Shown here: positions 1 to 10,610 of the stretch, in pieces
Layout: each line of letters begins with the position of its first letter
How positions within the stretch are numbered: position 1 is the first letter of the stretch
From: Dipteris shenzhenensis
Taxonomy: Eukaryota; Polypodiophyta; Polypodiopsida; Gleicheniales
DNA length: 64,000 nucleotides
Strand: one strand, 5' to 3'
Assembly (NCBI GenBank): GCA_047967505.1
Contig: CM106540.1
The notes under the pieces: model-generated
Told to the model about the DNA's origin: nothing
The model's database searches: none
Seen by the model: only the letters and a program-made list of their open reading frames with translations
Made by a program: the position numbers and the translations under genes

Positions 1-690
1 AAATTGTAAATGCGCATCCGTCTTCTGCTTGCACAAAATTTTATTCTTAAAGCTGTGTGTGCGCGCGCACGCGTACTACAAGACAGGCAATATGCTAGAG
101 TTTCACTACAAGAGCAGTTCATTTCAACTCCTTTGTCTGTCCCCAACAACTCTCCATTCTGCTGTTCTTGCCCCTCTTACCTTCTTTTATCAAGAGTCCT
201 CAATTATGAAGATATGATGCTCACGTGTGTGGGCGCATGGATATGTATGTGTGAGAGCATATGTTTATACTGTAGTATACAACCCCATTGGGTGCTGATG
301 AATGTCATAGTAGTTACTCCTTGCTATGCATGATGAAGTTCATAGTTTTCAACCTTGTGGGTGACTACGATGAGGTTGGAACTGTGCTATTGTGTCTGTT
401 TGAGAGGCCAACAAAAAAAACATTAAGGAACTGCATCTTGGTGATGGGACTTCAACACTTTGATGATCTTGGTCCTTTTGCACCACATTCTATCTAGAGG
501 GTGCAGATAGATGCACAAGTTCTGCTAAATGCAGACAACACGGCAACAAGTATTGTTGTTGCAGCAGAACCAAGAATCTCAGTGGATTCATAATGGGATG
601 CTATCTCTTTCCCTAGAGGTCTATTCGTCGTCGGAGGAGCAATCTCCAGTTTGTTCTTGGTTGGGTCGGTGGGAGGCGCATTTTTGTAGA
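1..690. other. No supported gene
   Basis: Short open frames exist on both strands, but none shows a domain, codon pattern or splice context I can support. The right part may belong to the LTR of the adjoining copia element, whose outer end I cannot place. Confidence 0.4.
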
Positions 691-955
691 TGCTAAACGA
701 AGAGAGAGAGAGAGTGTGCAGTACAGGACGAGTCGAAGTAGAAGTCACGTCAACTTAGATTGATAGATAAGGTTCCTAAACACAAGTACAAAGTACTTGT
801 ATCTAGGCCTAGGACTAAGGTCCTAGGTGTCACATAGGACTAAGTGTCCTATATGGCATAGAAGGCACTAACACAATAAGTGCCTACACTTATGCCTACA
901 AGGCACATACCATGGCCTATAGGGCATCACTAGAACCACCAAAAGATGGCCTACA
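691..955 (-). mobile_element. Putative 3' LTR portion of minus-strand copia element
   Basis: Downstream of the RNase H end, the minus strand shows a purine tract (GGAGGGGGGTT, 956-966) immediately followed by TG, the arrangement expected for a polypurine tract and LTR start. The LTR body contains short repeated words around CCTAGG and GTCCTA (780-860). A similar purine tract plus a shared stretch (GGTATGTGCCTTGTAGG) recurs at 20319-20385 on the plus strand, which supports a common LTR family. The outer LTR boundary is not visible. Confidence 0.35.
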
Positions 956-966
956 AACCCCCCTCC
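956..966 (-). other. Candidate polypurine tract of copia element
   Basis: Minus-strand GGAGGGGGGTT directly abuts TGTAGG. It lies about 120 bp past the RNase H stop, as expected for second-strand priming in an LTR retrotransposon. Confidence 0.4.
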
Positions 967-1082
967 ATGGGATGGGCTGAAGTACTCTAAAACGTCTCAG
1001 AATACCTGGTAGTTTCTGGTCATGGTGGCACATGTTCATCCAAAAGGATATAGCCACCTATGAATGTACAAGGAATGTCAGA

Positions 1083-1631
1083 TCATGTAACAAAGGGAAC
1101 CAAGTGTAAAGCCTGTCGGAAGACTTCGAACTTGGGACGAGGAAGTGCCTTTGTAAACATATCTGCGATGTTGTCCTCTGTGGGAAGATAGGACAACTCT
1201 ATGTCGCCTGCTGACAACCGCTCCCGAACATAATGATAGTGAACTTCAATATGCTTGGTACGCGCATGAAACACTGGGTTACGCGCAATGGCCAAAGCAC
1301 TCTAGCTGTCAGTGTAGACAATAGTGGAGGATGTCTGGCAAATACCAAGATCTGTAAGTAACTGTCGAAGCCAAACACACTCTATTGTAGCGGTGAAGGC
1401 TGCCCTGTACTCAGCCTCACAACTAGACGTGGCAACTGTTGGTTGCTTCTTGCTGAGCCAAGAAATACATGAATTGCCAAGCAAAAAACAATTGCCAGTA
1501 TGTGACACTCTGGTGTCGGAACATCCTGCCCAATCACTATCCGTGTAAGCATGCATGGTAAGTGAACCCTGATCATCATAGAAGAGGGCTAAATCCTGAG
1601 TGCCTCTGAGATATCTGAAGACTCTCTTCAC
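1083..1631 (-). pseudogene. Ty1/copia RNase H domain (pol C-terminus)
   Basis: Two open pieces in one frame make up a copia RNase H and polyprotein tail. The upstream piece (1302-1631) has the motifs FRYLRGT, YTDSDWAGC and SSCEAEYRA. The downstream piece (1083-1295) has HIEVHYHYVRE and the terminal FTKALPRPKFE. They are separated by a single in-frame TAG just after YTDS, where the family normally has Gln, so a C-to-T change is likely. Copia RNase H removes the RNA of the RNA-DNA hybrid during reverse transcription. Upstream in the element, the sequence jumps directly from early integrase (about 1640-1740) to this domain, so the whole reverse transcriptase is missing. Non-functional. Confidence 0.9.
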
Positions 1632-1682
1632 TGCCTGCTAATGCTGTGAACCTTGCATCCTGATTCATTCTCAACCATATTC

Positions 1683-1736
1683 AGCCATCTCTGAAAGCAT
1701 AAGAAAACTAGCCATCTCTGAAAGCATAAGAAAACT
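1683..1736. repeat. 27-bp perfect tandem duplication
   Basis: The 27-bp unit beginning AGCCATCTCTGAAAGC occurs at 1683-1709 and again, exactly, at 1710-1736. It lies inside the copia remnant, next to the point where integrase and RNase H sequence meet. Confidence 0.9.
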
Positions 1737-3300
1737 TCAGATTTGGCCTTTAAAGGATATACCCAGCAATATGAGAGTCATGAAATACTTGTATCCTCCA
1801 ATGGCATTTGTCCTCATTGGGCCACAGACATCACTGTGTACTAGCTGCAATTTCCTTTGTGAGTTTTGGACAATTCTTTTGAAAAGGAAATCGATGCATC
1901 TTACCCAAAAGACAACCCTCACACACATGTTTAGTAACTGTGTGAGTCTGAGGTACATCATTTGCCATCTTCTGTGAATGTAGCTTTGCAAGAGCTCTAT
2001 AATTGAGATGGCCCATTCTCTCATGCCAAAGATGAGTTTCAGCAAGCTGTGAATCTGAAATGGCCAATGCTTCAATAGAAAGTGCAGCTGAACGATGATC
2101 AAGGTGATAAAGCCCTTTTTGCAAAGTGCCAGTGAGAACTATGGCATTGTCATCACGGAGATCATATACTAGGCATCTGTAGCCATCAAAAATTACTCTG
2201 AAACCTGAAGTAGCAATGGCTGAAATTGAAATCAAGTTGACTTCAATGCCAGGCACAAAAAGAACATTTGTCAGAGTGACAGGATGGCTGGAAATGGATG
2301 TGAGTTGCACATCTCCAACTCCTTTTACAGCATATGAAGCATTATTGGCACATGTAGCTTTGCAAGAGCTCTATAATTGAGATGGCCCATTCTCTCATGC
2401 CAAAGATGAGTTTCAGCAAGCTGTGAATCTGAAATGGCCAATGCTTCAATAGAAAGTGCAGCTGAACGATGATCAAGGTGATAAAGCCCTTTTTGCAAAG
2501 TGCCAGTGAGAACTATGGCATTGTCATCACGGAGATCATATACTAGGCATCTGTAGCCATCAAAAATTACTCTGAAACCTGAAGTAGCAATGGCTGAAAT
2601 TGAAATCAAGTTGACTTCAATGCCAGGCACAAAAAGAACATTTGTCAGAGTGACAGGATGGCTGGAAATGGATGTGAGTTGCACATCTCCAACTCCTTTT
2701 ACAGCATATGAAGCATTATTGGCACATGTAACAGTCCCCCCTCGAGGTGCATCAGTTAGAGAATGAAACAACTGTCTCCAAGATGTGACATGCTTGGAAG
2801 CACCACTATCAAAGTACCAGGACTGAGCATTATTAGCAATAAAGAGTGCATCAGCTTTGGAGGGATCAAATGAGCAATGGACAGCCCATGCCCAATCATC
2901 CTGAAGAGCATGTGCATGTGAAGCATCTGCTGGCTCATGGGATTCAATGGCATGTGAGGCATTAACTGTCAATCCTGCTTTCTTTTTCTTCGAAGCAATG
3001 CGCTTCTTGCATTCTGAAATGTCATGTCCAGGCTTGCGACAATAGTTGCATCTTTTCTTCTTGCCCTTATTTGCTGTATTTTTAGATGCATGAGAGGAAT
3101 TGCAGCTGCTATGCGTAGAGGAATTGCAGCTGCTGTGTGCAGATTTTGGCTTGCCCATAGCCTTGGAAGCCTTGCCTCTTCCTTAGTAATTATCGTGACC
3201 ATATTTGAGCTACGCTTGTGGGGAGGTATCTTCAGGAAAGCTTTTCTCCTGATGCCTTAGAGAGAATTCTGTGAGGCAGAGTTTCTTCTACAGCCTGATA
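1737..3300 (-). pseudogene. Ty1/copia gag zinc knuckle, protease and integrase N-terminus
   Basis: Read on the minus strand. Gag tail (about 3300-3000) with a CCHC knuckle (CNYCRKPGHDISEC), then the aspartic protease motif WYFDSGASKHVTS near 2810, then the pre-integrase HHCC region (HLWHERMGHLNYRALAKLH; CEGCLLGK), then the start of the integrase core (LQLVHSDVCGPM) ending near 1740. An in-frame TAA lies upstream of the gag knuckle. The frame is broken by a 374-bp tandem duplication (1978-2730): 374 is not a multiple of three, so protease reads into the first pre-integrase copy and then shifts. The integrase catalytic core and RT are absent. The gag start is not identifiable. A decayed copy of a plant copia element. 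Confidence 0.9.
1978..2730. repeat. Exact 374-bp tandem duplication inside copia pol
   Basis: The segment starting ATGTAGCTTTGCAAGAGC at 1978 recurs at 2352. The two copies appear identical by eye through ACAGCATATGAAGC and share a short word (ATGTA) at the junctions. It duplicates the stretch from protease to pre-integrase and destroys the frame. Near-perfect identity indicates a recent event or an assembly artefact. Confidence 0.9.
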
Positions 3301-4248
3301 TGTTTGACAACTTTCAGAAGCTTAGACCTTGAATAAGGGGGTAAGTTGTTGGATTTCTTTATCTAGTAGTTCAAGGAAATTATAACAAAGTTCAGGAGCA
3401 TGTTCTTTGTTTGTATAGACTATGAGAACGAGATCATCAGGAGCAGACTCGAAAGACTAGATTAGGCTATCCATTTTGCGAACAACTATACCTTGGCAAA
3501 AAGACAACCATAAGAGCCACCAAGTTGACAAGGTCAAACTTGAAAAGGTGAATTCTACAAGGGAGACATCGGGGCCTGTTGCTAAGAAGCCTCGTATCGA
3601 TTCACTAGTAGTGGCTGATGCCCTTTGAACATTGGTAAGAGCAGAGCTGTCCATCTTGTTGCGCCTAGCATGCTCCCAGGTAATCCTCACATTGCTAGTC
3701 TTGATCTTTTGTTCTAATTCACATTATGAGAGATGCCATTTCTAGTACTGTTGTGTTTGGACATCATGACTTGATTTGTATGTTGGATTGAGTTAAGGGG
3801 CGTTTTGTTTGATCATGGTAGTATTCATAACTTATTGATGCTTCTCTCGTGCAGAGACTATGCATCCCAGTGGTTTCTAGTCACTATCATTGGTCACCCG
3901 TCATGCAAGCATCAGAGTTCTAGGAGGAGATAGTTCCCAATCTACATTTGGAGATTCAGGACTATTCCAAGAAGTTGTGATTGCATGTGATGAACTTGGC
4001 TAGGATAGACATTTTGTTAAGGATGGAGTGGTTTTATAGTAAGAGCTCTCAATTTATTTTTTATATAATTGAAAGCTTGTGGTCCTTCGTGGAGATTTGT
4101 GTGAGCCTCTGGTTAAAATGACATTGCATGTTGATTTGAATTCTTGTGTTTTTTAGTTCAACTATAATTTCATATTCATATTAGCACACTTGTTGTAGAA
4201 GAGAGGGGTGCAAGGTAGTGGAAGGGAGGTGTGAGGAAGGACGAAGGG

Positions 4249-4252
<4 letters not shown>
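3301..4252. other. No supported gene
   Basis: Upstream of the copia gag I find only short frames without recognisable motifs. Part of it may be undetected element leader or LTR. Confidence 0.4.

Positions 4253-4292
<40 letters not shown>
4253..4292. repeat. (AG)n microsatellite
   Basis: About 20 uninterrupted AG dinucleotides. Confidence 0.95.
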
Positions 4293-4294
<2 letters not shown>

Positions 4295-4510
4295 TCAACA
4301 CCCAAGACAAATACAACATAACCATAGAAATTCTTTCTATGTTGCGGCTTGTTGAATTCTTTCTATCCTCAATGGTATGTTGCCCTATTAGCTAGTCTAA
4401 GCATTTTTTTTCTTAGAGGCTCGTTTGAGAGACTAAATAGTCTTCACAAGCTATTGTAGCTTGAATGAAGAGAATGTGGACTAGTTTTTGACAAGCCTTC
4501 TCCTTTAGTG

Positions 4511-5310
4511 CTAACCTTTGTCATGGCTGAGTTTGCCCTTCACCGATAGAAACTCAATGTGAAGGCCTTTGAGAGAAGTTGCTAGAAATAGCCATTGCAA
4601 GGTTAAGATATCTGTCAAAATGAAAGGATAAAGATTAAAGGTAGCAATGAGAATGAGAAAGCAAACATTCCAGTACTTGTCCTCAAATTCCAGCTCGAGG
4701 TATTTTATGAGGTAATTGCTTCCAAAGGTGCCCTTCGTGTGTAAAGGACATCTGTTTATTTCGGGTTCCATTTACAATCACTTTGGTTTTTGCTGTGTTG
4801 ACCATCATGCCAGAGTATCTACAAAAGCTGCCCAATGCGTCCAGGTGTGCTTGCGCATGTCCTCTTGTCTTTTGCAAAGAGTACTACGTTATCTACATAA
4901 ATGACCAATGGTAGGGCATCATCCAGTCTTCTAGTTTGTGTTCTTTCTCTTTTATGTGTTCTCATCCAGTCTTCTAGTTTGTCAATGAAAAGACCAAAGA
5001 GAGTTGGTAAGAGGGGGCCATCTTTGCTTGACCCTTGTGTCACTGCTTATAATGACCTGTCACCTTTCCCTTGGAGCATGATCCATCCATTAGTGGCTGT
5101 GCTGGCTCAGCCAGCACCCTCTTTTATAGTCCTTTTTGAGTGCTTGAGGGACATGAGCTTCTCTATTCTTGTCCATTGCTTTTTATGAGGAACTGTGTTG
5201 TAAGATTTCTTGAACTCTTCAGAACAGCAGTAGACTGCCCTTTCCTTTTTTGGACTCCCTCTAGTGGGGACTAAATAATGTACTACTGACTGAAATCGGG
5301 GTGCATCCAT
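4511..5310 (-). pseudogene. LINE (non-LTR) reverse transcriptase remnant
   Basis: Minus-strand pieces in order match the palm of a non-LTR RT. First VYCCSEEFKKSYNTVP (about 5200, the family's FKKAFDTV region). Then QGSSKDGPLLPTLFGLFID (about 5030, the QGCPLSP motif) followed by IYVDNVVLF (about 4910), which corresponds to the YADD catalytic box but reads VDN. Then HLDALGSFCRYSGMMVN (about 4840) and, in another frame, a YLELEFEDKYWNVC thumb-like segment (about 4660). At least three frameshifts separate the pieces and the catalytic second Asp is lost. 5' and 3' ends, endonuclease and poly(A) tail were not found. A dead, truncated copy, distinct from the LINE at 52-54 kb, which keeps FADD. Confidence 0.75.
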
Positions 5311-5758
5311 TGAAATATGATGACTCCATCATGATGTCAGCCTTGTCAAATGGACGATGGGGCAAGATTTTGATGTATCCCTTAGGCCTATGTTATCCGA
5401 GATCCTATAATTGTGTATAAAGTTGCGCTGTGTGGTGCTCACACGAAGAGGTGAGTGCAAGAGCAAGAGATCTGCTAGGCTCTTGTTATGAGCGTCTAGA
5501 GTCTTATAATTAGTTTTCTGGCGGAATGAAAGACAGCAATTTGCATATGACTATGAAGTATCTCTCTTGTCTCCTTTTTGAAGAAGGAAGTGAAAATTGT
5601 TGCAGACCTCACCCAAATGTCAGTGCTTGCTGCAGGATCAAGGCAACATTTGCAACTGCAAGCCAGCACCCTAAGTGCTGTACAGTCACTTCTGTGCGAC
5701 AGATTTTGGGGAGCAAGCTGACTGCATAGCTCCAAGTTGGCATTGGCTCTGAGAATAT

Positions 5759-5908
5759 TATGTCCAGACACCCTATAGATTTAAGTGGCGCCAAAGAGCA
5801 CTTACATGCAGCTTTTATACAGCTTGGAGTAAGAATGCTATGTCCATACAGGCTATAGATTTAATTGGCATCCAAGAGCCACTTACATGCAGCTTTTGTA
5901 CAGCTTGT
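5759..5908. repeat. Diverged 80-bp tandem duplication
   Basis: Units start at 5759 and 5839 (TATGTCCANACNNNCTATAG) and both end in CATGCAGCTTTTNTACAGC. A handful of mismatches and one indel. No coding role seen. Confidence 0.8.
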
Positions 5909-7960
5909 TGGAAAACTTCAAGCAGATTGCACACTAGGAGGGTTTTCTGGCTACTGCTTGCAGCCCCTTTATCATCATCATTTTGGTACTTCAACAGGCA
6001 GAATACAAAAATCTTCATTGTGAAGGATCCACAGGAAAGGAAAAGCTGCGCATTGAGCAGATGACCTCAGATCTACAGAATTTTCAGTTGGGGGTCCTCA
6101 TGTCACCTTTTTATCATTTCATCCTTTGGCATGACATTACCATGTCAATAGTTTACAGGCAAGGAAAACTCGTGAGGCTTTGTGGTGCCTTTTTCTGAAT
6201 GTTCCATTTATAAGCTATGTAACCTCACATCTAGCATCCAAGAAATAGCGGAGGCAAATACAGTCCAAAAGTTTTGAGGCCCACGCAGAATCTTGGCCAG
6301 TTTAAGTGAATGGAAAGGCTCATGGAAGCACACATAAATATCTTAAGCAAATGCCTGCTCATAGGGAGGTTGATTACCCCTCATGCAGGAATGGCTAGCG
6401 ATTTCATAGTCGTGGCAATGTCTAGGATCCTACATGAGACACCAAGCTCGACTCAGATAGGAGCGAATCTGGCAACAATGGAGTTCTCCCATACTTTGTA
6501 GTAGATATCAGAATCTAGTTTGAGACATTTCTTCATCCAATAAGTGGATGAAGAAATCCAATTGGCTACCCAAAATCTTGACGTCAGTACAGGCAGCTAC
6601 TCCAAGGGCACAACCGAGATCAGATCCAAGTTTCGGAGCCTAGTTGAGAGCAGATCCGGATTTTGCAATGATCGTTAGAACTCTTGCATTGATCAGATGG
6701 AGGGTTAATCATTGGCTACAATTCGACCCTCTTTAGATAGGGAGACCAAGACTTATGGAGTTACCATCGGACCTTTGAGAATTGAAGGATGATAACATAC
6801 TAGTACCAGTATCATTGGATGGGGATGAAATGTATATGGAAGTAGGATAGGAAGTAAATCTGCGATGCAAATGCCATGCAAGGATGAGGAAGATGAACAA
6901 CCAATTGCCGATAATCCCACCTGCAACAAAACAAAATCAACGATAATAATAACATGAAAATCAATAATAATAATAATAATAATAATAACAGCAGCATCAA
7001 CAACCACAACTGCAGGTGATTTCCACCTGTAGGTCCATAGTAGCCAAACCTAGTGACTTCACCAAGAATGCAACCACCTTTTGCTAGTCTACCACCAAGT
7101 GCTCCTGGCATAGTACCTCTAGTAGGTGCACTTCTCAAAAATATGAGTCCCAATGCATCGAGCTTGAAGTGCAAGTTTGCGTAGTCCAAGGGTCAAAAAA
7201 GAAAACTCGAACACCCACGTTGCGCAATTTGGAATGCAATGGTGAGCAAGTAGCTTCGAGATGATGTTAGCAACAATTTGCAAGTACTTTGTCATGAAAA
7301 GCAATTTGTAGGTATATTGTCAAAAAAAGCAATGACTTGGCTTAATCCATATGGAGTGGCATTTCTAGTGTTTTTAGAAAGAAATGACCCTTAGGAAAAG
7401 CTTTGGGAATCGAAATAACATTTTTTTTGGGTTAAGGTAGAGGTTTGCAACACAATTGGAAGATTGGATATCATGAATTGAGGAGGTTTCAACATGCATA
7501 TTGACTCGACAAAATGACCAAAAAGATGTGGCACTTTCAAGAAGAAATCAAAGAATTTGGATTTCTATCTGGAAGATGCTAATTTCAAGTTTGGTGAAGA
7601 TTTTTTTTTTTAGATTTTGAGACCGATTCGTCAAGCAATGATGATGCTAATGATAAGAAATAGAAGAAAAGAAAGACTAGAAGAAGAGAGAACTTAGAAA
7701 CATAGAATTATTCACTTTCATCTTCTTTTATATTTTTAATATTCATTCAAACAAATTTGTTTCTAAAAAATGATGTAACAAAATTTTCTTTAAAAAATTG
7801 AGGCATTTCATCGCATTCTTTATTTGAAGTCTATAGAAAGAATCAATTTCTCATCCTTAATCCCTTGCATTGTTATCTAGATTATGATTTTCATCTCTTT
7901 TTATAATGTCTACAAAGGATACTTGTCTCATCCCCATATCTAAATTTACGTTTATCAAGT
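5909..7960. other. No supported gene
   Basis: Only isolated short frames. An (AAT)n microsatellite lies at about 6963-6988. No domain, splice-consistent series or RNA gene recognised. Confidence 0.4.
6963..6988. repeat. (AAT)n microsatellite
   Basis: About eight AAT units flanked by imperfect ATAATAAC on the left and CAGCAGCATCAAC on the right. Confidence 0.9.
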
Positions 7961-8379
7961 CTAAAATAATAGTCTTGGGTAGGGCTTGTCAATTGTAATT
8001 TTTCCTTGATCAATCGCATGGTTCACTCCTTCCAATTTCAACATTAGATTAAGATGTCCTTGTCGATAAATTGATATCTCGATAATTGTTACAAGACTTT
8101 GAGTTCCATCATGTAGATCATCATCCATTGCTTCCAATAACATGTTCTTCCATTTAAACCTTCTATATGTGAAAGTCATGCATAGATTTTGCCTTCCAAT
8201 GAAATACTTGTAAAATTTGGGATCTGTTAATACATACTATCTTGATCATTTTTTATACAAACAAGAATTGTAAGAAGTGCTCACCAAAATGTCACATCTG
8301 AAGTGTTCAATCGACATTGTACTAAATCTTTAGCATGACATGTTCTTGTTATCCATTCATTGTCAAATAGCTTAGATAG

Positions 8380-8766
8380 TCAATCCAATTCTAAGCTCTT
8401 GCAAGTGTAAGTAATTTTTATTTTTCTTAATTGTCTACAACTTGCAAAGAAATTAACAAAGCATGAAAATGAAAGAAACCAACTCAATTTAGTATTTCTT
8501 CCACCAGTAGTTGGCATCATAGCATTTCTTACATCAATAAACATTCTATTTTTATATGATTTACTTATCTCCATGCTTGGAAGCGGCCATTCGGGACTAT
8601 CAAAAGAAGGTAACGGAAGAGATTCTAATCTATCATATCGTCTTTCATCTGACACAATGAACATTGAGTCATAGAAGATCTCATCCTTAATTAATTTTGA
8701 TGGTATGCGACCTTCATATGGAAGACTCTTGATCTCAACATGGAGGACATGCAACACCCTAGTCAT
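8380..8766 (-). CDS. Hypothetical ORF, unrecognised
   Basis: A 128-residue open frame starts at ATG 8766 and is one of the longer frames in this non-element region. It has a balanced composition: charged N-terminal half (EGRIPSKLIKDEIFYDS), a DERRYDRLESLPLPSFDSPEWP stretch, and a Cys/Phe-rich tail. I see no catalytic or zinc motif. A second minus-strand frame (7961-8179) lies 200 bp downstream and could be another exon or remnant of the same unknown sequence. No repeats match it in the window. It may be an exon or transposon fragment, or simply chance. Confidence 0.2.
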   Translation of the reverse strand: MTRVLHVLHVEIKSLPYEGRIPSKLIKDEIFYDSMFIVSDERRYDRLESLPLPSFDSPEWPLPSMEISKSYKNRMFIDVRNAMMPTTGGRNTKLSWFLSFSCFVNFFASCRQLRKIKITYTCKSLELD

Positions 8767-9299
8767 GCATATTGTAGGCTTCTACTCTTTGTAAGTAGAT
8801 GGATATAAATCTGCAAAATAAATACAAGGCATAAGACAGTTGTGTCAAAGTCCCCAAATAAATACAAATACTCTAAAAAGGAAATGAAGTATTAGTATAC
8901 TTTGAAAAACTTACAATTGGGTCTATGATATGAAAGTTTTGCATTCGGATGCACGTATATGTTTGCATGGGTAAAGACATGCTGAATATATATCTATGTC
9001 ATTGTGTTATTGTCAGAAGAAATTTTAAAATCTAAGATCCTCCCCTTCCAATGTTTGGAGATGTCCATTGTATCCTTTCGATCCACTTTGTAGCACCCAC
9101 GATTAGTAGGTTGCACTGTGATCTAATAATATTTTATGTAGAGTTGAGGAATCCATTCCCCATACTCATCCTTAACATTCTTCAATACAATAGACTGTAA
9201 ACTACTTCTATATTTATCATTTTCTACTTCCATAGTTTCTGTCCCTATACCATATGATTGAAATTAGCTCTTTCTATATCTTTCTACTTCTATAGATCC

Positions 9300-9356
9300 T
9301 TGAAATTTATGTCTTCTTTTCTCTCTTTCTCTATCCCTCTCTTTCTCTTTCTTTTC

Positions 9357-9412
<56 letters not shown>

Positions 9413-9935
9413 CTTCCCTCTTTCCTTTAACTAAACCTCTCACAAAAACAAACAAAAAATTATTCTAAAAAACGTAGAATACTTCTCTCTCTCTCTCAAT
9501 CTGTCTTCCAAGGTACTCCTCACACAAACAAACATCAAATTATTCTGAAATACTTAGTTTAAGATATGCTCTCTCCTTGCTCTGTTGCTTCACAAACAAA
9601 GAAAACATTACAATATCATATCACTCTCTCTCTCCTTTCCAAAACTCTTTGATTAGGATCTCTTTTTTTTCCTTCTTTCTCAAATACTTCTAAAATCTAG
9701 CAGTTTGAAATACAATCTCTGTCTCTCTCCCTCAATCATTCCCTCAATGGAAGAAAACATAGCAGTTCAAAATATAATCTCTCTCTCTTTTCCCTTCCTC
9801 TATCTACTTCTATACTAGCAAAGAAATAAATGCCTATTTTCTGTCTCTCTTCCTCACACATCCCCTCAAGTAGATAAAAAAACATAGCAGTTTCAAATAT
9901 AATCTCTCTCTCTCTCTCTCTTCTATTGAGAGTTC
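9300..9935. repeat. Pyrimidine-rich tract with (TC)n and related tandem units
   Basis: Contains an uninterrupted (CT)n run at about 9358-9409 and repeated modules of the form AACATAGCAGTTNAAAATAT followed by AATCTCTCTCTC (near 9695, 9755 and 9880). The modules recur roughly every 60-130 bp, so this is a decayed minisatellite and not only a dinucleotide run. Confidence 0.8.
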
Positions 9936-9943
9936 ACACTCAA

Positions 9944-9994
9944 CATCATGTGATCACATGTGCATAGCATCATCATGTGATCATATGTGCATAG
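9944..9994. repeat. 27-bp direct duplication with ATGTGATCACAT palindrome
   Basis: The unit CATCATGTGATCACATGTGC at 9944 recurs at 9971 with one change. The core ATGTGATCACAT is palindromic in the first copy. Confidence 0.8.
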
Positions 9995-10189
9995 CACTAA
10001 CCTTATAGAGTTCTAAAAAGGGAAGGGTTAGATCCCTTAACCCTAATCCTAAATGGGTTTGTATATATTCTACATTTTCAACTAAATCTGGTGTACAGTT
10101 AGTCATTTGTGGTGTGCTCTCTAGCTGTGTCCTCTCTCCTCATCTCCACTCTTCTCCTCTTCCCTCTTCATATTTTGTCATGATATTAG

Positions 10190-10610
10190 AATTCCCTTGT
10201 CTTCCGTTGAGGCATTGTGATTCTTGAGAGTGTGAGAGAGATTGTGAGATTGAGAGTTCTCGAGTGTTCTTGTGAGAGTTCACTTCCGTAGAGAATTTTC
10301 GTTCATTGGAAAAATTTTCGTCCATAGGATTTCCGTTCATCTCTTTCGATAGTTTGTGAGAGATCTATTGAATGAGAGAGAGTTTTTCGTTCATTGCTTG
10401 AGTTCTTTGTGAGGATTTCCATTGTGAGATAGATTGAGAGTTGTCCATTGAGAGCAATAGAGAGAGATCCTTAGAGGTTCTTAGAAAATTCAGTGAGAAG
10501 AGAGATTTCTGCTGAGAGATTCATTTCTAAGAGAGATTTGCACTATATGTGAGAGAGAGCCTTTGCTTCTATCCTTAGTCTCGACTCTCTAGTGACTAAA
10601 GAGAGCAACA
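10190..10610. repeat. GAGA-rich low-complexity region
   Basis: Words such as TTGTGAGAG, ATTGAGAG and GAGAGAGA recur throughout about 400 bp without a strict period. Resembles plant 5' UTR/LTR leader composition. No gene assigned. Confidence 0.5.

Noticed and set aside
9264-9455. Minus-strand Arg/Glu-repeat frame
   Set aside because: Translation of the (CT)n tract, not a gene.
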